Shown here: piece by piece, positions 43,620 through 54,344 of the stretch
Numbering within the stretch: position 1 is the first letter of the stretch
Layout of the letters: each line of letters starts with the position of its first letter
NCBI RefSeq assembly: GCF_947507565.1
Contig: NC_089183.1
Coordinates: 1,426,001 to 1,490,000 of the forward strand
Direction of reading: 5' to 3'
Origin: Oscarella lobularis
Taxonomy: Eukaryota; Porifera; Homoscleromorpha; Homosclerophorida; Oscarellidae
Length of the DNA stretch: 64,000 nucleotides
Notes under the pieces: model-generated
The model's database searches: none
What the model was told of the DNA's origin: nothing
Seen by the model: the letters and a program-made list of their open reading frames with translations, nothing else
Program-made: the position numbers and the translations under genes

Positions 43620-45285
43620 ATGTCTCAAGCCAACGCAACGATGCAGAACGCCGCGGCCCAACCGGCCGCTTCGGCTACTACTACCCAGCCTACGGCTTCG
43701 ACAACGCCGACCGTCGCGGTCACCATACAATCGGCCGGACAGAGCGCCTCCGCGGCGGCGACCTCCCGCGCCTCGACGAATGAGATGGGGCCTCCGCAAA
43801 CACCGTCACGCTCCGCCGCGTCGGCGACGCACGCGCTCGCAGCGACCGTGGCCCCGCCCGCGTTGGCGACAGGCACAAATACGGCGACGACTCCCGTTCT
43901 TTGTCCGGTGGCACTCCACGACATCGTGTCGAACATTGTCTCGCAACAGCTGGCCAACTACCTAAAAGGTAAGCGACGCGCTCTTCCTCCCCCTTCCCCT
44001 CCTATCGCACGAACCGCGAGCGGTCTCCCTTTGCGCCAGTGGCGGTTCCCACAGGAGTCGCCTCTGGCACCACTCCAGTGCGCTTTCGGTGGGCGGTCCG
44101 GCGCGTTGTTTTGGTTTGGCGCTGTCCTGTTCGCACGAGAGAGCTCTTAAACGGAGTCTGATTTATTGAAGCGCGTACGCAGCGGTCACCTCTACAAGAG
44201 GTTCAGCGAACCGGGCCGGTTCCTCTGCAACAGCAACAGCAACAGCTGGCGGCAACTCTCCAGCAGCCCGCACCGCAGCAGCAGCTGCAGCAGCAGCAGC
44301 TACAGCAGCAGCAGCTGCAGCAGCAGCAGCTACAGCAGCAGCAGGGCGCGCAACCGCCAACACAACAAGCAGGAGCAACGCCGTCGGCAGCAAATGGAGG
44401 GCAGGGTCTGGGCGCCTTGCATCCAGCGGGTGCGTGGAACGGCCTGGCGACGTTGGCGCTGCCGCCTCGCGTGGCGTTTGCCCCACAGCAGGACGACGGC
44501 TTTGTTTGGGACTTGTGAGAAAATCCCGCGAAACGAGCCAAGCCAACACCCACGGCTTTTATGATGGGCACCTCCTTGCCACCGGTGCTGCGGCGAGTTG
44601 TCGCAAAAATCAAGGCCCGACAATTCGTCGATTTTGCGGAGCTACTGGCCGACAATGCGGAGCTCTTGCGCCGGGAGAGCGAGCGCGACTACGGTTCGTC
44701 AGCGTGGTCACGCCCACAGCTTCGACAGGTTCGATCATCGCCTGGGTTCAAGCCTTCGCATCCTTCGCAGCTGTGGAACTTCAGCTTAGGCCCGAACTAG
44801 CGGTGGAGCTAAAGGCCTACCTGCGTCTTCTTGTCCGCGAAACCATGCGCTGCGGCACTGAGGGGTGGCGCCAATATGACACCCAATTTCGGCAGCAGGC
44901 GGCCGCAGACCCGAACATCGTGTGGTCAACTCTCAACTCCTGGATTCATAGCTGGACGTTTTTATACGGCGCAAATCCTAAAAGATGCATGCTCTGCGTC
45001 AACTCAGATGGCGACCACGTCACATCGCAGTGCGCGTTGCGCACGGCAGAAGACCGTTGGGCGTCGTGGCGAGCGACAGATAGCGAAAATGCGGGCAGCA
45101 ATGGGAAGACGTCAACGTGCCGCTTGTACAATTACGCCGAAAAAGGCTGCCACTATCAGCCATGCGCCTACAAGCACAGCTGCGCGCGCTGCGGAAAAGG
45201 ACACCGAGCGCGCGAATGCAAGCTGGGACCGGCGCAGGGACAGGCGCCGACCACCCTGCAGGTCGCTCGTTCAGCGGTAGCTTAA
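43620..45285 (+). pseudogene. Gag-like protein of Ngaro copy 2
   Basis: The start MSQANATMQNAAAQPAASAT is alanine/threonine rich, ending LHDIVSNIVSQQLANYLKG before a donor-like ggtaag near 43970. A polyglutamine region (44250-44345, (cag)n) leads to SLPPVLRRVVAKIKARQFVD, typical of DIRS/Ngaro gag. TGA at 44516-44518 interrupts it. After a frameshift near 44695 comes SIIAWVQAFASFAAVEL and a cysteine-histidine module (CRLYNYAEKGCHYQPCAYKH, then CARCGKGHRARECK). It should bind element RNA. The breaks make it inactive. Confidence 0.82.
44240..44345 (+). repeat. CAG trinucleotide tract inside gag
   Basis: Imperfect (cag)n with ctacag and ctgcag interruptions, encoding polyglutamine in the gag frame. 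45286-45600 between gag and RT shows no feature. Confidence 0.85.
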
Positions 45286-45624
45286 CAAGTGAAGACCATG
45301 GTAGCGTAAGGTAGCGGACGAGACAGTATGTACGGCTGGTGCTCGTGTTGCACACTTCGCATGCGTGTTGGAGAGGGTTGAGTTGTCGATGTAGCGTGGT
45401 CAGTGTGTTTTTTGTCTTGTCCTGTTCCTTTGTGTGGGGAAGCGGCGGTGGACTTCCCTCCAGCAGCAGTGGCAGGCCGTCCAGAGTTCCGCAAACGGGC
45501 ATTTAAAAAAAATTAGGGACTAAACTACACTCTTGTTCTTGGCGTAGGGGATTGCGGCCTTAAGGGTGCCAAATACCGGCTGTGGCCGTCGCTCGCGGCT
45601 CTGGATGATGCTAGTGGACCACCG

Positions 45625-46455
45625 GTGGTGCGTCACAATGCGTGGGCAAGAGCGTCTTCCTCCCCGTTGCGCCTCTCCGCCTGGCAGCAGGCGGTCGCGG
45701 GATTCCCTGACTCCCGCTTCGCGGCGTGGCTGATCAGGGGACTATCTAGCGGCTTCCGGATCGGTTGCGCTGCGACCAAAAGGAGTCGAGCACCCCGTCG
45801 CATCCTTCGCTCAGCCGCTTTACATCCTGCGGCAGTCGACGAATTTCTGTCAGCCGAAATGGCCGCAGGACGCGTGTTGGGCCCGCTACCGGACGACGCG
45901 GTGGAGGCGTTGTGGATAAGCCCTTTTGAGGTAATTCCAAAGAATACACCGCCCGGCCAGCCACAGAAGTGGAGGCTCATCGTCAACCTCTCAGCGCCCA
46001 GAGGTCGGAGCGTGAACGACTTTATTGCAAACGAGAGCTGCTCCACCGAGTACGTGCGCGTCGCCGAGGCGACTCAACGCTGCGCGTTGCTAGGCGAAGG
46101 GGCGCAGTTGGTCAAGCTGGATATTCAAAGCGCCTACCGGGTAGTGCCTGTGCACCCGGCGGATCGCCACTTCTTGGGCGTTCGGTGGCAAGGACAAGCG
46201 TTCGCGGACACGGCTCTACCGTTCGGGCTGCGGTCGGCACCTATTATCTTTTCGGCGGTGGCGGATGCGTTACTATGGGTGATGTACCAGCGGGGAATTT
46301 CATCGGGACTACACTATCTCGACGACTACCTGTTCTTTGGACGGCCCAGATCGCGCGAGGGCGCCGCAAACAAGAGCGTTGCTCTGACGACGTGCGAAGC
46401 GTTGGGTATGCCGGTGGCTGCCCACAAGGTCGAAGGCCCGACAACGCAGCTGTTA
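45625..46455 (+). pseudogene. Reverse transcriptase of Ngaro copy 2, truncated
   Basis: Open frame with WISPFEVIPKNTPPGQPQKW, LVKLDIQSAYRVVPVHPADR (motif A), LPFGLRSAPIIFSAVADALL (motif B) and LHYLDDYLFFGRP (YLDD-like catalytic pair). It stays in frame to GMPVAAHKVEGPTTQLLH, then meets (tgat)n sequence of the nested insertion. The matching place in copy 1 is near 1100, so the C-terminus of the RT and the RNase H are missing. Confidence 0.87.
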
Positions 46456-46560
46456 CATTGATTGATTGATTGATTTTTTGACTGATTGATTGATTGATTT
46501 TTTGACTGATTGATTGATTAATCGATTGATTTTTTGATTGATTTTTTGATTGATTTATTT
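46456..46560 (+). repeat. (tgat)n simple repeat
   Basis: Irregular tgattgattgatttttt units at the border between the RT fragment and the Helentron-like fragment. Confidence 0.85.
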
Positions 46561-46808
46561 ACTGTAAAGAATATGTCTCATATTACTACGTATTTTATAT
46601 ATTTTACTAACCTTGATTTGCAGTTTTAAAAAAGTTTTAGTCATTGACTTTGACTATTCTTTTTGTATTTCATTGGCCGCAAAGATTTGTTTAATTTTTT
46701 GAGGTATGAGAAATGTTCCAAAACTATGTGTTATTATAGGAGACATTCCATTGGAATGCCTCCAAGAAGGCATTTCATTGGAATGCCTTCTCTTACCTGC
46801 CGACGTAG

Positions 46809-47430
46809 CTATTGTTCTTTGGCCATCAGCAGGTCAGCTTCATTAGCTGCTAAGGAAGAGCACAACAGCTTTGGCTTGTCGCACGCTTTTGCACTTTTGC
46901 GTGGAGAAGCCAAAGCCAACTCACTTTGATCGATGGGTACAATCAGATCAAAGTGGTTTCTATAATGTTGTATCTCTATTCTGTTCACGGGCAGCCTAAT
47001 TAGCGCCGAAACAGTTATATCAAACCTCGGTTTGTATGTATTCCACGTCCACTCTTTACCCATCCATGTAAATATACTGACGTCAATTTGAAAAAGTGTT
47101 GCAGTTGCGTGGATTTCAGCTTGGGTTGCCCAAGCTCCTTCTTGTCGTAGCTTTGAAATGTGAGCTTCATAGTCCGTGTTGCAGCAGAACATTTCAAAGA
47201 CAGACTGGTATTCTGCCATGAAATTAACAATCTGTAACCGAAGTGCCAAATGGCGATCTTCGGTTCCAAATGCTGCTTTTGACACTGTTCGAAAGTTGCA
47301 GTTTCCGTCTCCTACTATCGATTCGCGCTTGCGCCCCATTTGAAGCAGAAACGGATTCGGAGACGGTGGAGTAGTGGTCCGGCGTTTCTTTGCAGCCGGT
47401 GGTAACGGCACACTTGTGCGGGCACGACTC
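46809..47430 (-). pseudogene. OTU cysteine-protease domain (C-terminal to helicase)
   Basis: IVGDGNCNFRTVSKAAFG contains the OTU catalytic DGNC. HLALRLQIVNFMAEY and EGAWATQAEIHATATLFQID follow, then IQHYRNHFDLIVP with the catalytic His. OTU proteases remove ubiquitin, and in Helentrons they form part of the polyprotein. The frame is offset by one from the upstream helicase frame near 47430, so this copy is broken although the OTU core is intact. Confidence 0.85.
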
Positions 47431-49150
47431 GCGCGTTTCCCTTTAGGTTTTTCAGCCGGGGCTTTTTAGCCGCTGTCTTAGTCGCTTTGACGGTATTATT
47501 ATCATCAATTTTGTCCGTGGCATTGTCATTGTCAACGATCCTTTTTTTGCTGTATGTATGATCGCTATGCTCCTCTTTGTCAATCACTGATTCTGATTCA
47601 TTTTCCACATGTTTAAAAAACTCTTTAATATCATCTGGAGCAGTATCATCGTTGGTACGCAAGGCCAACGACTGAAATGTTTTTTCAGTACGCCTAGCTA
47701 GACCGTCTAGGCGCTTGTCTTCGCTCAATCGCTGTTTATAGCTTTTTGATTTGCTCAAATTAGCAATTCGAGCGTAATCAAAGCTTTGAATTAGGCAATG
47801 ATTAATATGCCGCACTCTGGAAAATCCCACGTAGGTTATTCCAGGTGCAAATTCGCGCTTGCCTATGTCAATAACCGCACGATCTAGTGTGAGACCTTGC
47901 GATTTGTGCACGGTGACAGCCCATGCCAATTGAATGGGTAGCTGTCGCCGCTTGCATGAACTCTTTCTATTGCCCGTTGAACTGGGCCATGAGCGCTCGA
48001 TGGGGCATATGGGAACGCAGCGTTCTCCGCCCCAAGTTGGGCCGTCGTATTTGTCCATTTGAACAACGACAGCTGTTGGAAGTGCTGGCGGTTTTGCACC
48101 GGGTTGGTACAAAATTGCCACTACGTATCCCATCGATCCGTTGACCAAGCCCATCTCGGTCCAGAGATTCGATGAGAGCATAACACGCGCGCCTTCGCAA
48201 AGACGAACGCGTGCGTAAAGTCCGCCGGCGTCTTCTTCATTGGAATTTTTGGCCTCGGTGCAGTTGTGATCGGCGTTAATCACAGCCACCGGCTTGTTGG
48301 AATTCTTCAAGCAATTGAAGTTGAACTCGGCTACATTCTCTCTGCACGCAAATAGCCGAACAGCATCGCGGAAAGACGTCTTTACGTCCCCCAGCTGATC
48401 GTGCCGTGCAAAGTTACGTGACATATACAGTTGGTGCCAGTCCTCGTACGACGGGCAACCGTCGCGAAGCCTTTGCAGGGCGTCGCGAAACTTTATCTGT
48501 AGCTCGTCATTACCGGACTGGCGAATGATTTTCGTCAGCTGTACGACAACTTAAAACGTCATATACAGCTGACGACCTTGATTAGTCGCGGATCCTTCGG
48601 TTGCCGCGCTTCGGTACAAAGGAGAGTCACCAACCGGTGGCAACTGTCCCATGTCTCCGAAGAAAATTAGAGATATTCCACCGAACGACTCGCAAGCTCC
48701 CTGCGGCAGCGCTTGGCAGAGGCGCCGGTGGATGAGTGACAGCTGATGCCGTCCGACCATCGACATTTCGTCGATGATCAAATATCGTACGTCTTCGAAC
48801 CTCTCCTGCAGGTCTCTAAGAGAAGGTCCTTGAACGTCGGAAAATGACGTCTTCTGCAAAGGAATGCGTAGAAGCGAGTGGAGCGTTTGTCCACCAATAT
48901 TAAATGCTGCAACACCAGTAGGTGCTGCCAGTATGCATTCGCTTCCGAGCATTTCCTTTATGCAATTTATTAGATACGACTTTCCGGTTCCAGCGGAACC
49001 GCAAACAATCATTCGGAGCGGCTTGCATTCGAAGCCGCTTTTTGTCAACTCGTTGTGGCTGCGAACAATGTTGTACGCTAATTTCTGACTGCCTTGAAGA
49101 AGGCTCGAATCGGCAGCCGCAACGAGCTCCTTAGTAGATGAAGTGCTTTT
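47400..49150 (-). pseudogene. Pif1-type helicase of the Helentron-like fragment
   Basis: GSQKLAYNIVRSHNEL leads into Walker A VCGSAGTGKSYLINCIKEML (about 49010). Walker B YLIIDEMSMVGRHQL and FFGDMGQLPPVGDSPL follow. A stop codon at 48551-48553 interrupts after QLYMTF. The frame then resumes in phase (IRQSGNDELQIKFRDALQRL, LAWAVTVHKSQGLTLDRAV, TYVGFSRVRHINHC). The C-terminal linker is lysine rich (KPRLKNLKGN). The helicase would unwind the element DNA during rolling-circle replication. One stop and one frameshift are the visible lesions. Confidence 0.85.
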
Positions 49151-49250
49151 TTTTACGCGCTTCCGTTACAAATTTTGGAGCCTCTGACAACGGTGGAAAC
49201 TGCGCAAGTTTTTCCGACCAGTTGTAGTGTGCGAGATCTCCCTGATTAAA

Positions 49251-49680
49251 TTCGGAATCTCTTGTGTCGCTGATCCGCATTCACCTCAAAGAATCAAAGG
49301 CAGATCCCTACAAAAAAGGGGTGGATATTGTGATCGGGCGAACAGATACGGATATTTGCCCGGTCGGCGCGCTGTTGGCGTATCTGGCTCAACGTGGTGT
49401 CGCGCCGGGCCCCCTTTTCGTATTCGAGAATGGGTCCTCCCTTTCTCGGACAGCACTCGTCGATCACGTGCGCGCAGCCCTTCGATCGCAGGGAATTTCC
49501 GCAGAGCGTTACTTAGGGCACAGTTTTCGGATCAGAGCGGCGACTGCGGCGGCGGCGGTGGGCATCGAAGACTCGACAATTCGATCGCTCGGGCGTTGGA
49601 AGAGCGATGCATACACCCGGTATATCCGGATGGACCCACGGGACATCGCGGGTTTCTCGCGTCGGCTAGCTTCGTCGTAA
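49251..49680 (+). pseudogene. Tyrosine recombinase C-terminal half, Ngaro copy 2
   Basis: SLIRIHLKESKADPYKKGVD aligns with RIKQSKTDPFRRG of copy 1. HSFRIRAATAAAAVG carries the HxxR box, LGRWKSDAY the Trp, and TRYIRM the terminal tyrosine region. The first catalytic Arg and the SAM-like domain are missing, removed at the Helentron border. The stop is at 49678-49680. 49681-49849 is untranslated. Confidence 0.87.
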
Positions 49681-49849
49681 ATACCGTCGTCGTAAATATG
49701 CGTCGAGACACTATAATAAACGTGCGATACGCGGGTTCCCGAATATAAAACGCGCTAGGGGCTGGTCGTTACGGGCGGGGAATCGGGTAGAAATTCATCC
49801 CCGTCCTTGGGGGATGAAAACGGGCAACAAGTACCCCGTTTGCTCTCTT

Positions 49850-49979
49850 GGGGGTTCGGATGGTATCCGCACCGGCCGGGTTGATCCTCCCCGGATTAGC
49901 GGTGCACGGCCACCCGGGTCCCTCGCGCGCTACGACCAAACGCCCAAGTGGCAATTGCCTCCACAGGAACAGTCGTCAA
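49850..49979 (+). repeat. Split direct repeat B1
   Basis: About 130 bp from gggggttcggatggtatccg to agtcgtcaa. Nearly identical to B2. Confidence 0.92.
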
Positions 49980-50131
49980 GTGGAGTTTAACCCTATTGGT
50001 TAAACGCAGAGCCGAAACGTATTTGATGACGCCGAAGGAGCGGAGCGCGCGCTAGGCACGCGTAAGCATAAAGGAGGCGGAGAGTAGGCACGCGCCCATT
50101 CGCCTCCCAGACGACGCGAGCTGCTTCCCTT
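49980..50131 (+). repeat. Split direct repeat A2
   Basis: Matches A1 over 152 bp. It joins B1 directly, as a circle junction would. Confidence 0.92.
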
Positions 50132-50180
50132 CCCTCCCTCCCTTAATGCCCGAACGGACTCAGTCCAGCGGAAGCCGCCG

Positions 50181-50310
50181 GGGGGTTCGGATGGTATCCG
50201 CACCGGCCGGGTTGATCCTCCCCGGATTAGCGGTGCACGGCCACCCGGGCCCCTCGCGCGCTACGACCAAACGCCCAAGTGGAAATTGCCTCCACAGGAA
50301 CAGTCGTCAA
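50181..50310 (+). repeat. Split direct repeat B2
   Basis: Matches B1 and ends the element next to minisatellite DNA. The 50132-50180 spacer is pyrimidine rich. Confidence 0.92.
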
Positions 50311-50610
50311 AACGCCGTCACGTGCCGTCATTGGTTAATCTAACCGCCGTCACGTGCCAGCTCAGATTAATATAAACGCCGTCACATGCCGCCTGTGGTT
50401 AATAAAAACGCCGGCGTCACATGCCGTCATTGGTTAAGATAAACGCCGTCACGTGACGGCTCAGATTAATATAAACGCCGTCATGTGCCGTTAATTGCTA
50501 ATAAAAACTCCTCCATGTGCTGCCATTGGGGAATGTAAACGCCGCCACGTGCCGTCACTGGTTAATATAAACGCCACCAAGTGACGTTTCAGATTAATAT
50601 AAACAAGTCA
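50311..50610 (+). repeat. ~32-bp minisatellite, continuation
   Basis: Continues the 42591-43430 array (aacgccgtcacgtgccgtca...). Together they show that Ngaro copy 2 inserted in the middle of the array. Confidence 0.9.
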
Positions 50611-50689
50611 CAATCCGTCACAAATTCTGACATTTTTCAAGTAAATGTCGTTTTGTTTGTTGAAATCTTCAATCGACAGTTGTTTTGGC

Positions 50690-52321
50690 AGGAAAAGGTT
50701 ATCGTTTGCGTTCAATCTTTACGGGACACGAAATATGTGTCATTGAGAACGTCTTGAAAGACAACAGCGGAGATGAGCAGTCAGCTTGTGAAGCTCTCCT
50801 TGACAGCGGTTGGCAAAGGAAATACGTATTTTCGTGGCATTACGGTAATAATTATAACGTTTAGACTGCGAAGAAGTTGCTGTCTCTGAAATGCATAGGA
50901 CATGCGAGGATGTCTTGGCTGAATTCGTCGATGATGTTGTGAATTGCAACACAACAGTTGTCCATATCGACCGAAATGAGCCACTCCTTCCTCAAGCATT
51001 AAAGATCTACAAGAATCCCGAAACGACACTGGAAACACGCCTAATGATTAGGTATGCAAAGGAGAGTGGGATCGATTGCGGGGGACCAGCCCGTGAATTC
51101 TTCTTCACTGTTTACCGTGCTCTGCTGTCAGGAGAAGGAGGGTTACGTCTGTTTGAAGGTGATTTGACCCTTACAAACCCTAATTTCAAACAATAATGTA
51201 TTAGGGGAAAAAGACCACAAACTCCCCGTTCAAGACTACTCTGCCCTTTCGGCTGGACTGTTCTTTATTGTTGGAAAACTAATGTGCCACGCTATTTTGC
51301 ATGGAGCGTGTTGCCTGCCAGGATTACCGATAGCTGTCGTCTACTATCTGCTATCAGGAGACGTCGACGAAGCGACAAAAGCAATCAGCTTTGCTGACAT
51401 TTCCGACCACGGTCTTCGCTGCAAAGTCATGGAGGTATCAGTTTCTGGTTTAGTTTTGTGGTAGTATGGTTCAATTTCAGATAAATGGAGCCAAAACGGA
51501 CGCTGAATTGCAGGCTCTAATCGACGGAGAAAGAGAGGAGAGAATCTTTCACTCTGGTCACCACAAGCCTTTATCCTTGCAGAAAAGAGAAGCTGCACTG
51601 CAATGCATCGTTGTACACGAAACAGTCCTTAAAAGGAAGCCTCAGCTGGACGACATGAGGCGTGGTCTTTCTTCGGTTAGGACCAGAAAGCAGAACATGA
51701 TAGAGCAGTTGGCCGATTTGCCGGATTTGCTGCCTCGTCTTTTCCCCAGGTTACACATACAGATGGCGCCATGGTCGACATAAGCTAATTATTTTAGAGA
51801 GAATGCTTTACTGACGTCCAAAATGATTTTGTCCGTTACTGATTTTCATGACAGTGACGACTTCCCCGAAGAAGGAAAAAGGGCTAGAGATTTCTTTTTC
51901 AAGTATGTAACTGATCTGGAAGAAGGTAGGATAATGATGTTCAACTCCGCAGCACTTTAGTTATTCCTATATTACACTTATTTTTGCAGGGGAAGACAGT
52001 AAGACAGGACCTCAAGGAGGTACTGTACTTATAAATGGCTACAGACTCGAATATTTTTTTCCTTTTATAGATGATGATACAACTACGGTGACTCCGTCGC
52101 TGCCACTTTTGATGCAGTTTTGGACCGGGTTCCCTTCTGTTCCAACTACACAGTCGACCATGGCTGTCTCGTGTGCTAGAGATATGAAGATAACTCTTCT
52201 GCACGCAGTCACTTGCAGCTATCATCTGGTTATTCCTGTATGTCAAAGAAATTTCGAAGACTTCAAAGCGGCGGCCAATAGAAGTCTTTGCAACGGGGCT
52301 ATGGGTTTTGGAGTCCCTTAA
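50690..52321 (+). CDS. HECT-domain E3 ubiquitin ligase, multi-exon (G2E3-like)
   Basis: Coding segments run about 50690-50851 (a helical lead with GDEQSACEALLDSG), 50872-51190, 51217-51434, 51481-51749, 51797-51924, a microexon near 51991-52019 and 52071-52321. Introns of 46-47 bp with GT-AG borders keep phase at 51434/51481 and 51749/51797. HECT N-lobe: MIRYAKESGIDCGGPAREFF and GLRLFEGDLTLTN. Middle: YSALSAGLFFIVGKLMCHAI and GACCLPGLPIAVVYYL. C-lobe: SLPLLMQFWTGFPSVP, then the catalytic-Cys motif LLHAVTCSYHLVIP, ending near GFGVP. HECT enzymes form a thioester with ubiquitin before transfer. The 5' end is uncertain, as is the 20-bp gap between the first two segments. It is followed on the same strand by an integrase gene. 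Confidence 0.75.
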
Positions 52322-52354
52322 ACATCAATTTTATTTGGTGCTTTTAAGACTTCT

Positions 52355-52492
52355 TTTGAGTTGTGTTTTTGACACTAGAAAGTGGCAATTTCTTGGTTTG
52401 ACTTTCAAATAAGCAGAGGTTTTTTGAGTTGTGTTTTTGACACTAGAAATAGTGGCAATTTCTTGGTTTGACTTTCAAATAAACAGAGATTA
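52355..52492 (+). repeat. ~70-bp tandem duplication in the HECT 3' region
   Basis: ttttgagttgtgtttttgac...tttcttggtttgactttcaaataa occurs twice. Each copy ends in caaataagcagag or caaataaacagag, an aataaa-like polyadenylation signal. Confidence 0.85.
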
Positions 52493-52529
52493 AAGTGTGA
52501 GTCACATTGCATTAACTTCTTTTCTTAAA

Positions 52530-52537
52530 GCGCGCTA
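52530..52537 (+). promoter_or_regulatory. gcgcgcta motif before the integrase gene
   Basis: tcttaaagcgcgctattcaag sits just before the start codon at 52547. The same octamer is found upstream of other putative starts (31143-31150, 29921-29934, 59867-59874). Confidence 0.35.
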
Positions 52538-52546
52538 TTCAAGTGG

Positions 52547-54088
52547 ATGATGGGAGAAATAGCCGACTTTCTTGCTGAGATCAATTCGTTCGTCGTCCAG
52601 TTCAGCCGTTACGAACCGCAGGCGAACGCCGATTGCAACGTTGCTGAGTTTCTCATCAGACGAGCATTGATATACCTCCAAGGCGTCAATGCATTCCATC
52701 AACGAGCCGAAGCAATTGTCACTCCACGTGAAAGCCGAAGCCGCAATGAGGAACAGCTTCTTACGGATCTGGCAGCCGTTCAGCAGCACTTGGAAGCACT
52801 GGTACAACAAATTCGGCTGATGCCATGTCTGCCTCAAGAACGTGAAGACGATCGAGGATATCGACCTCCTACGAGACCAAATCCGCACGGAGCTGGACGA
52901 CCAGTCATCGAAATTCGACGAGATCAATTGGAAAGGCTACGCACGATTGGGTTCTCATGGGCTAAAATAGCCGAATTGCTGGGAGTTAGTGTCAGAACTG
53001 TATACAACAGGCGGCAGGAACTAGATATTCAAGACTACTCCGACATTTCTGACGCTGACTTGGACAGACTAGTAACCGAGATATTGAACGTCTCGGATCG
53101 TGTAGGGGAAACGTTAGTTGTTGGATCTCTGAGGCATCGCGGTGTTCGAGTGCAGTACAGCCGCGTGAGGTCCACACTTATGAGAGTCGATCCTGTAGGA
53201 AGGGCATTACGTCGGCGCAACGTGCATTTCCGGAGGGCCTACCATGTTCCCGCACCAAATTCACTCTGGTAAGCATTTTGTGTTTATTTAAAATCATTAT
53301 CTGTAAGACATTTGAAAAGGCACGTCGATGGAAACCACAAGCTCATTGATCCATGGCGCTTGGTTATTCACGGAGGAATCGACGGCTTTTCTAGAACGGT
53401 TGTCTTCCTCAAGTGCAACGTTAACAATAAAGCTTCCACAGTGTTTCAATGCTTCAGAAAAGCGGTGGTCGATTTTGGTCTTCCTTCGCGGGTTAGATCA
53501 GACTGTGGCCTAGAAAATGTAGAAATAGCTCGTTTTATGATTGAGCAGCGAGGAAGCGGAAGGGGCAGTCATATCAGTGGAAAATCAGTCCACAATCAGC
53601 GGATTGAGCGGCTCTGGCGCGATGTAAATAGCACGGTTGGCCATATGATGAGGGACATATTCTTCTTCTTGGAGGACAACGGTTATTTCGATCGCTACAA
53701 TGAAGACCATCTCTTCATTCTTCATTACGTGTATGTACCGAGAATTAATAAAGCGTTGGCCGAATTTTCTGCCCAATGGAATAATCATCCTATGAGAAGC
53801 GAAGGCGGAGCCAGTCCACTGATGCAATTTACAGCAGCAGCTTTTCGAGGAGACATATCTCTCTCGGCTGCTGATTTGGATACCTTTGGAGCAGGTGCAG
53901 ACAGCAACGACGAAAGCGAAAGCGAATTCAGCGAGAATGAAATAGTAGTGCCAGAAATGAGTACATCCTTGTCTGATGAACAGTACAGACAGCTTCGAAA
54001 TGACGTTGACCCCTTAGACGATGACGGGCAGCATGGAGTACTGTTGTACAGGCGTGCCCTGCATTGTTATTATTCTCTTCTCAATTAG
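52547..54088 (+). CDS. Integrase-core (rve-type DDE) protein, two exons, intact
   Basis: Exons 52547-53268 and 53320-54088 join in frame across a 51-bp GT-AG intron (tctg|gtaagc ... gaaaag|gcacg) to give 496 residues. Residues 1-100 are helical. A helix-turn-helix lies near 145 (FSWAKIAELLGVSVRTVYNR). The catalytic core follows the join WHVDGNHKLIDPWR. First Asp: VIHGGIDGFSRTVVF. Second Asp: VRSDCGLENVEIARF. Glu: SVHNQRIERLWRDV. The C-terminus is acidic (SNDESESEFSENEIV). Proteins with this DGNHKL/NQRIERLWRDV signature are multicopy in cnidarians, sponges and fish (recollection) and look transposon-derived. No frame break is present, unlike most neighbours. Terminal repeats were not found by eye. 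Confidence 0.85.
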
Positions 54089-54124
54089 TTCTATAAAAAT
54101 TTTAAATGTATTCATCGGTAGTCA

Positions 54125-54332
54125 GCACATTACCCATGAGCCCGTTGCAAACGCATATGAGCCCGTTGCGAATGCGAATGCGGACGTTGCGAATGCGAAT
54201 ACATTCGCGCACGTTGCGAATGCATATGCGCACGTTGCGAATGCATATGCGCACGTTGCGAATGCATATGCGCACGTTGCGAATGCATATGCGCACGTTG
54301 CGAATGCATATGCGCGTTGCGAATATTTGCCG
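54125..54332 (+). repeat. 21-bp tandem repeat, open in several frames
   Basis: gttgcgaatgcatatgcgcac repeated about nine times with early variants (gagcccgttgcgaatgcgaa). It encodes the heptad HVANAYA on the plus strand and IRNVRIC on the minus strand. It separates the integrase gene from the MULE remnant. Confidence 0.9.
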
Positions 54333-54344
54333 GTTATCGTTCCA

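Larger units (their letters stand above)
46456..49250 (-). mobile_element. Helentron-like fragment nested in Ngaro copy 2
   Basis: On the minus strand it carries a Pif1-type helicase followed by an OTU domain. It is bordered on one side by (tgat)n repeats (46456-46560) and on the other by resumption of the recombinase frame near 49250. OTU domains are known in Helentron/Helitron2 proteins. The Rep part is missing, so it is a 5'-truncated piece (read on its own strand). 46561-46800 has no other feature. Confidence 0.75.
43431..50310 (+). mobile_element. Ngaro-like retrotransposon, copy 2, with full split direct repeats
   Basis: The layout is A1 (43431-43582), gag, RT, a foreign insertion, the recombinase C-terminus, B1 (49850-49979), A2 (49980-50131) and B2 (50181-50310). 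Flanks are aatata and aacgccgtc, which together re-create the minisatellite unit, so there is no target duplication. That is expected for tyrosine-recombinase integration through a circle whose junction is B-A. RNase H and the recombinase N-terminus have been lost with the nested insertion. Confidence 0.92.

Noticed and set aside
43513-43965. Arginine-rich 150-codon frame overlapping the Ngaro gag
   Set aside because: It is the +1 shadow of the alanine/threonine-rich gag frame, which has the better start and continuation.
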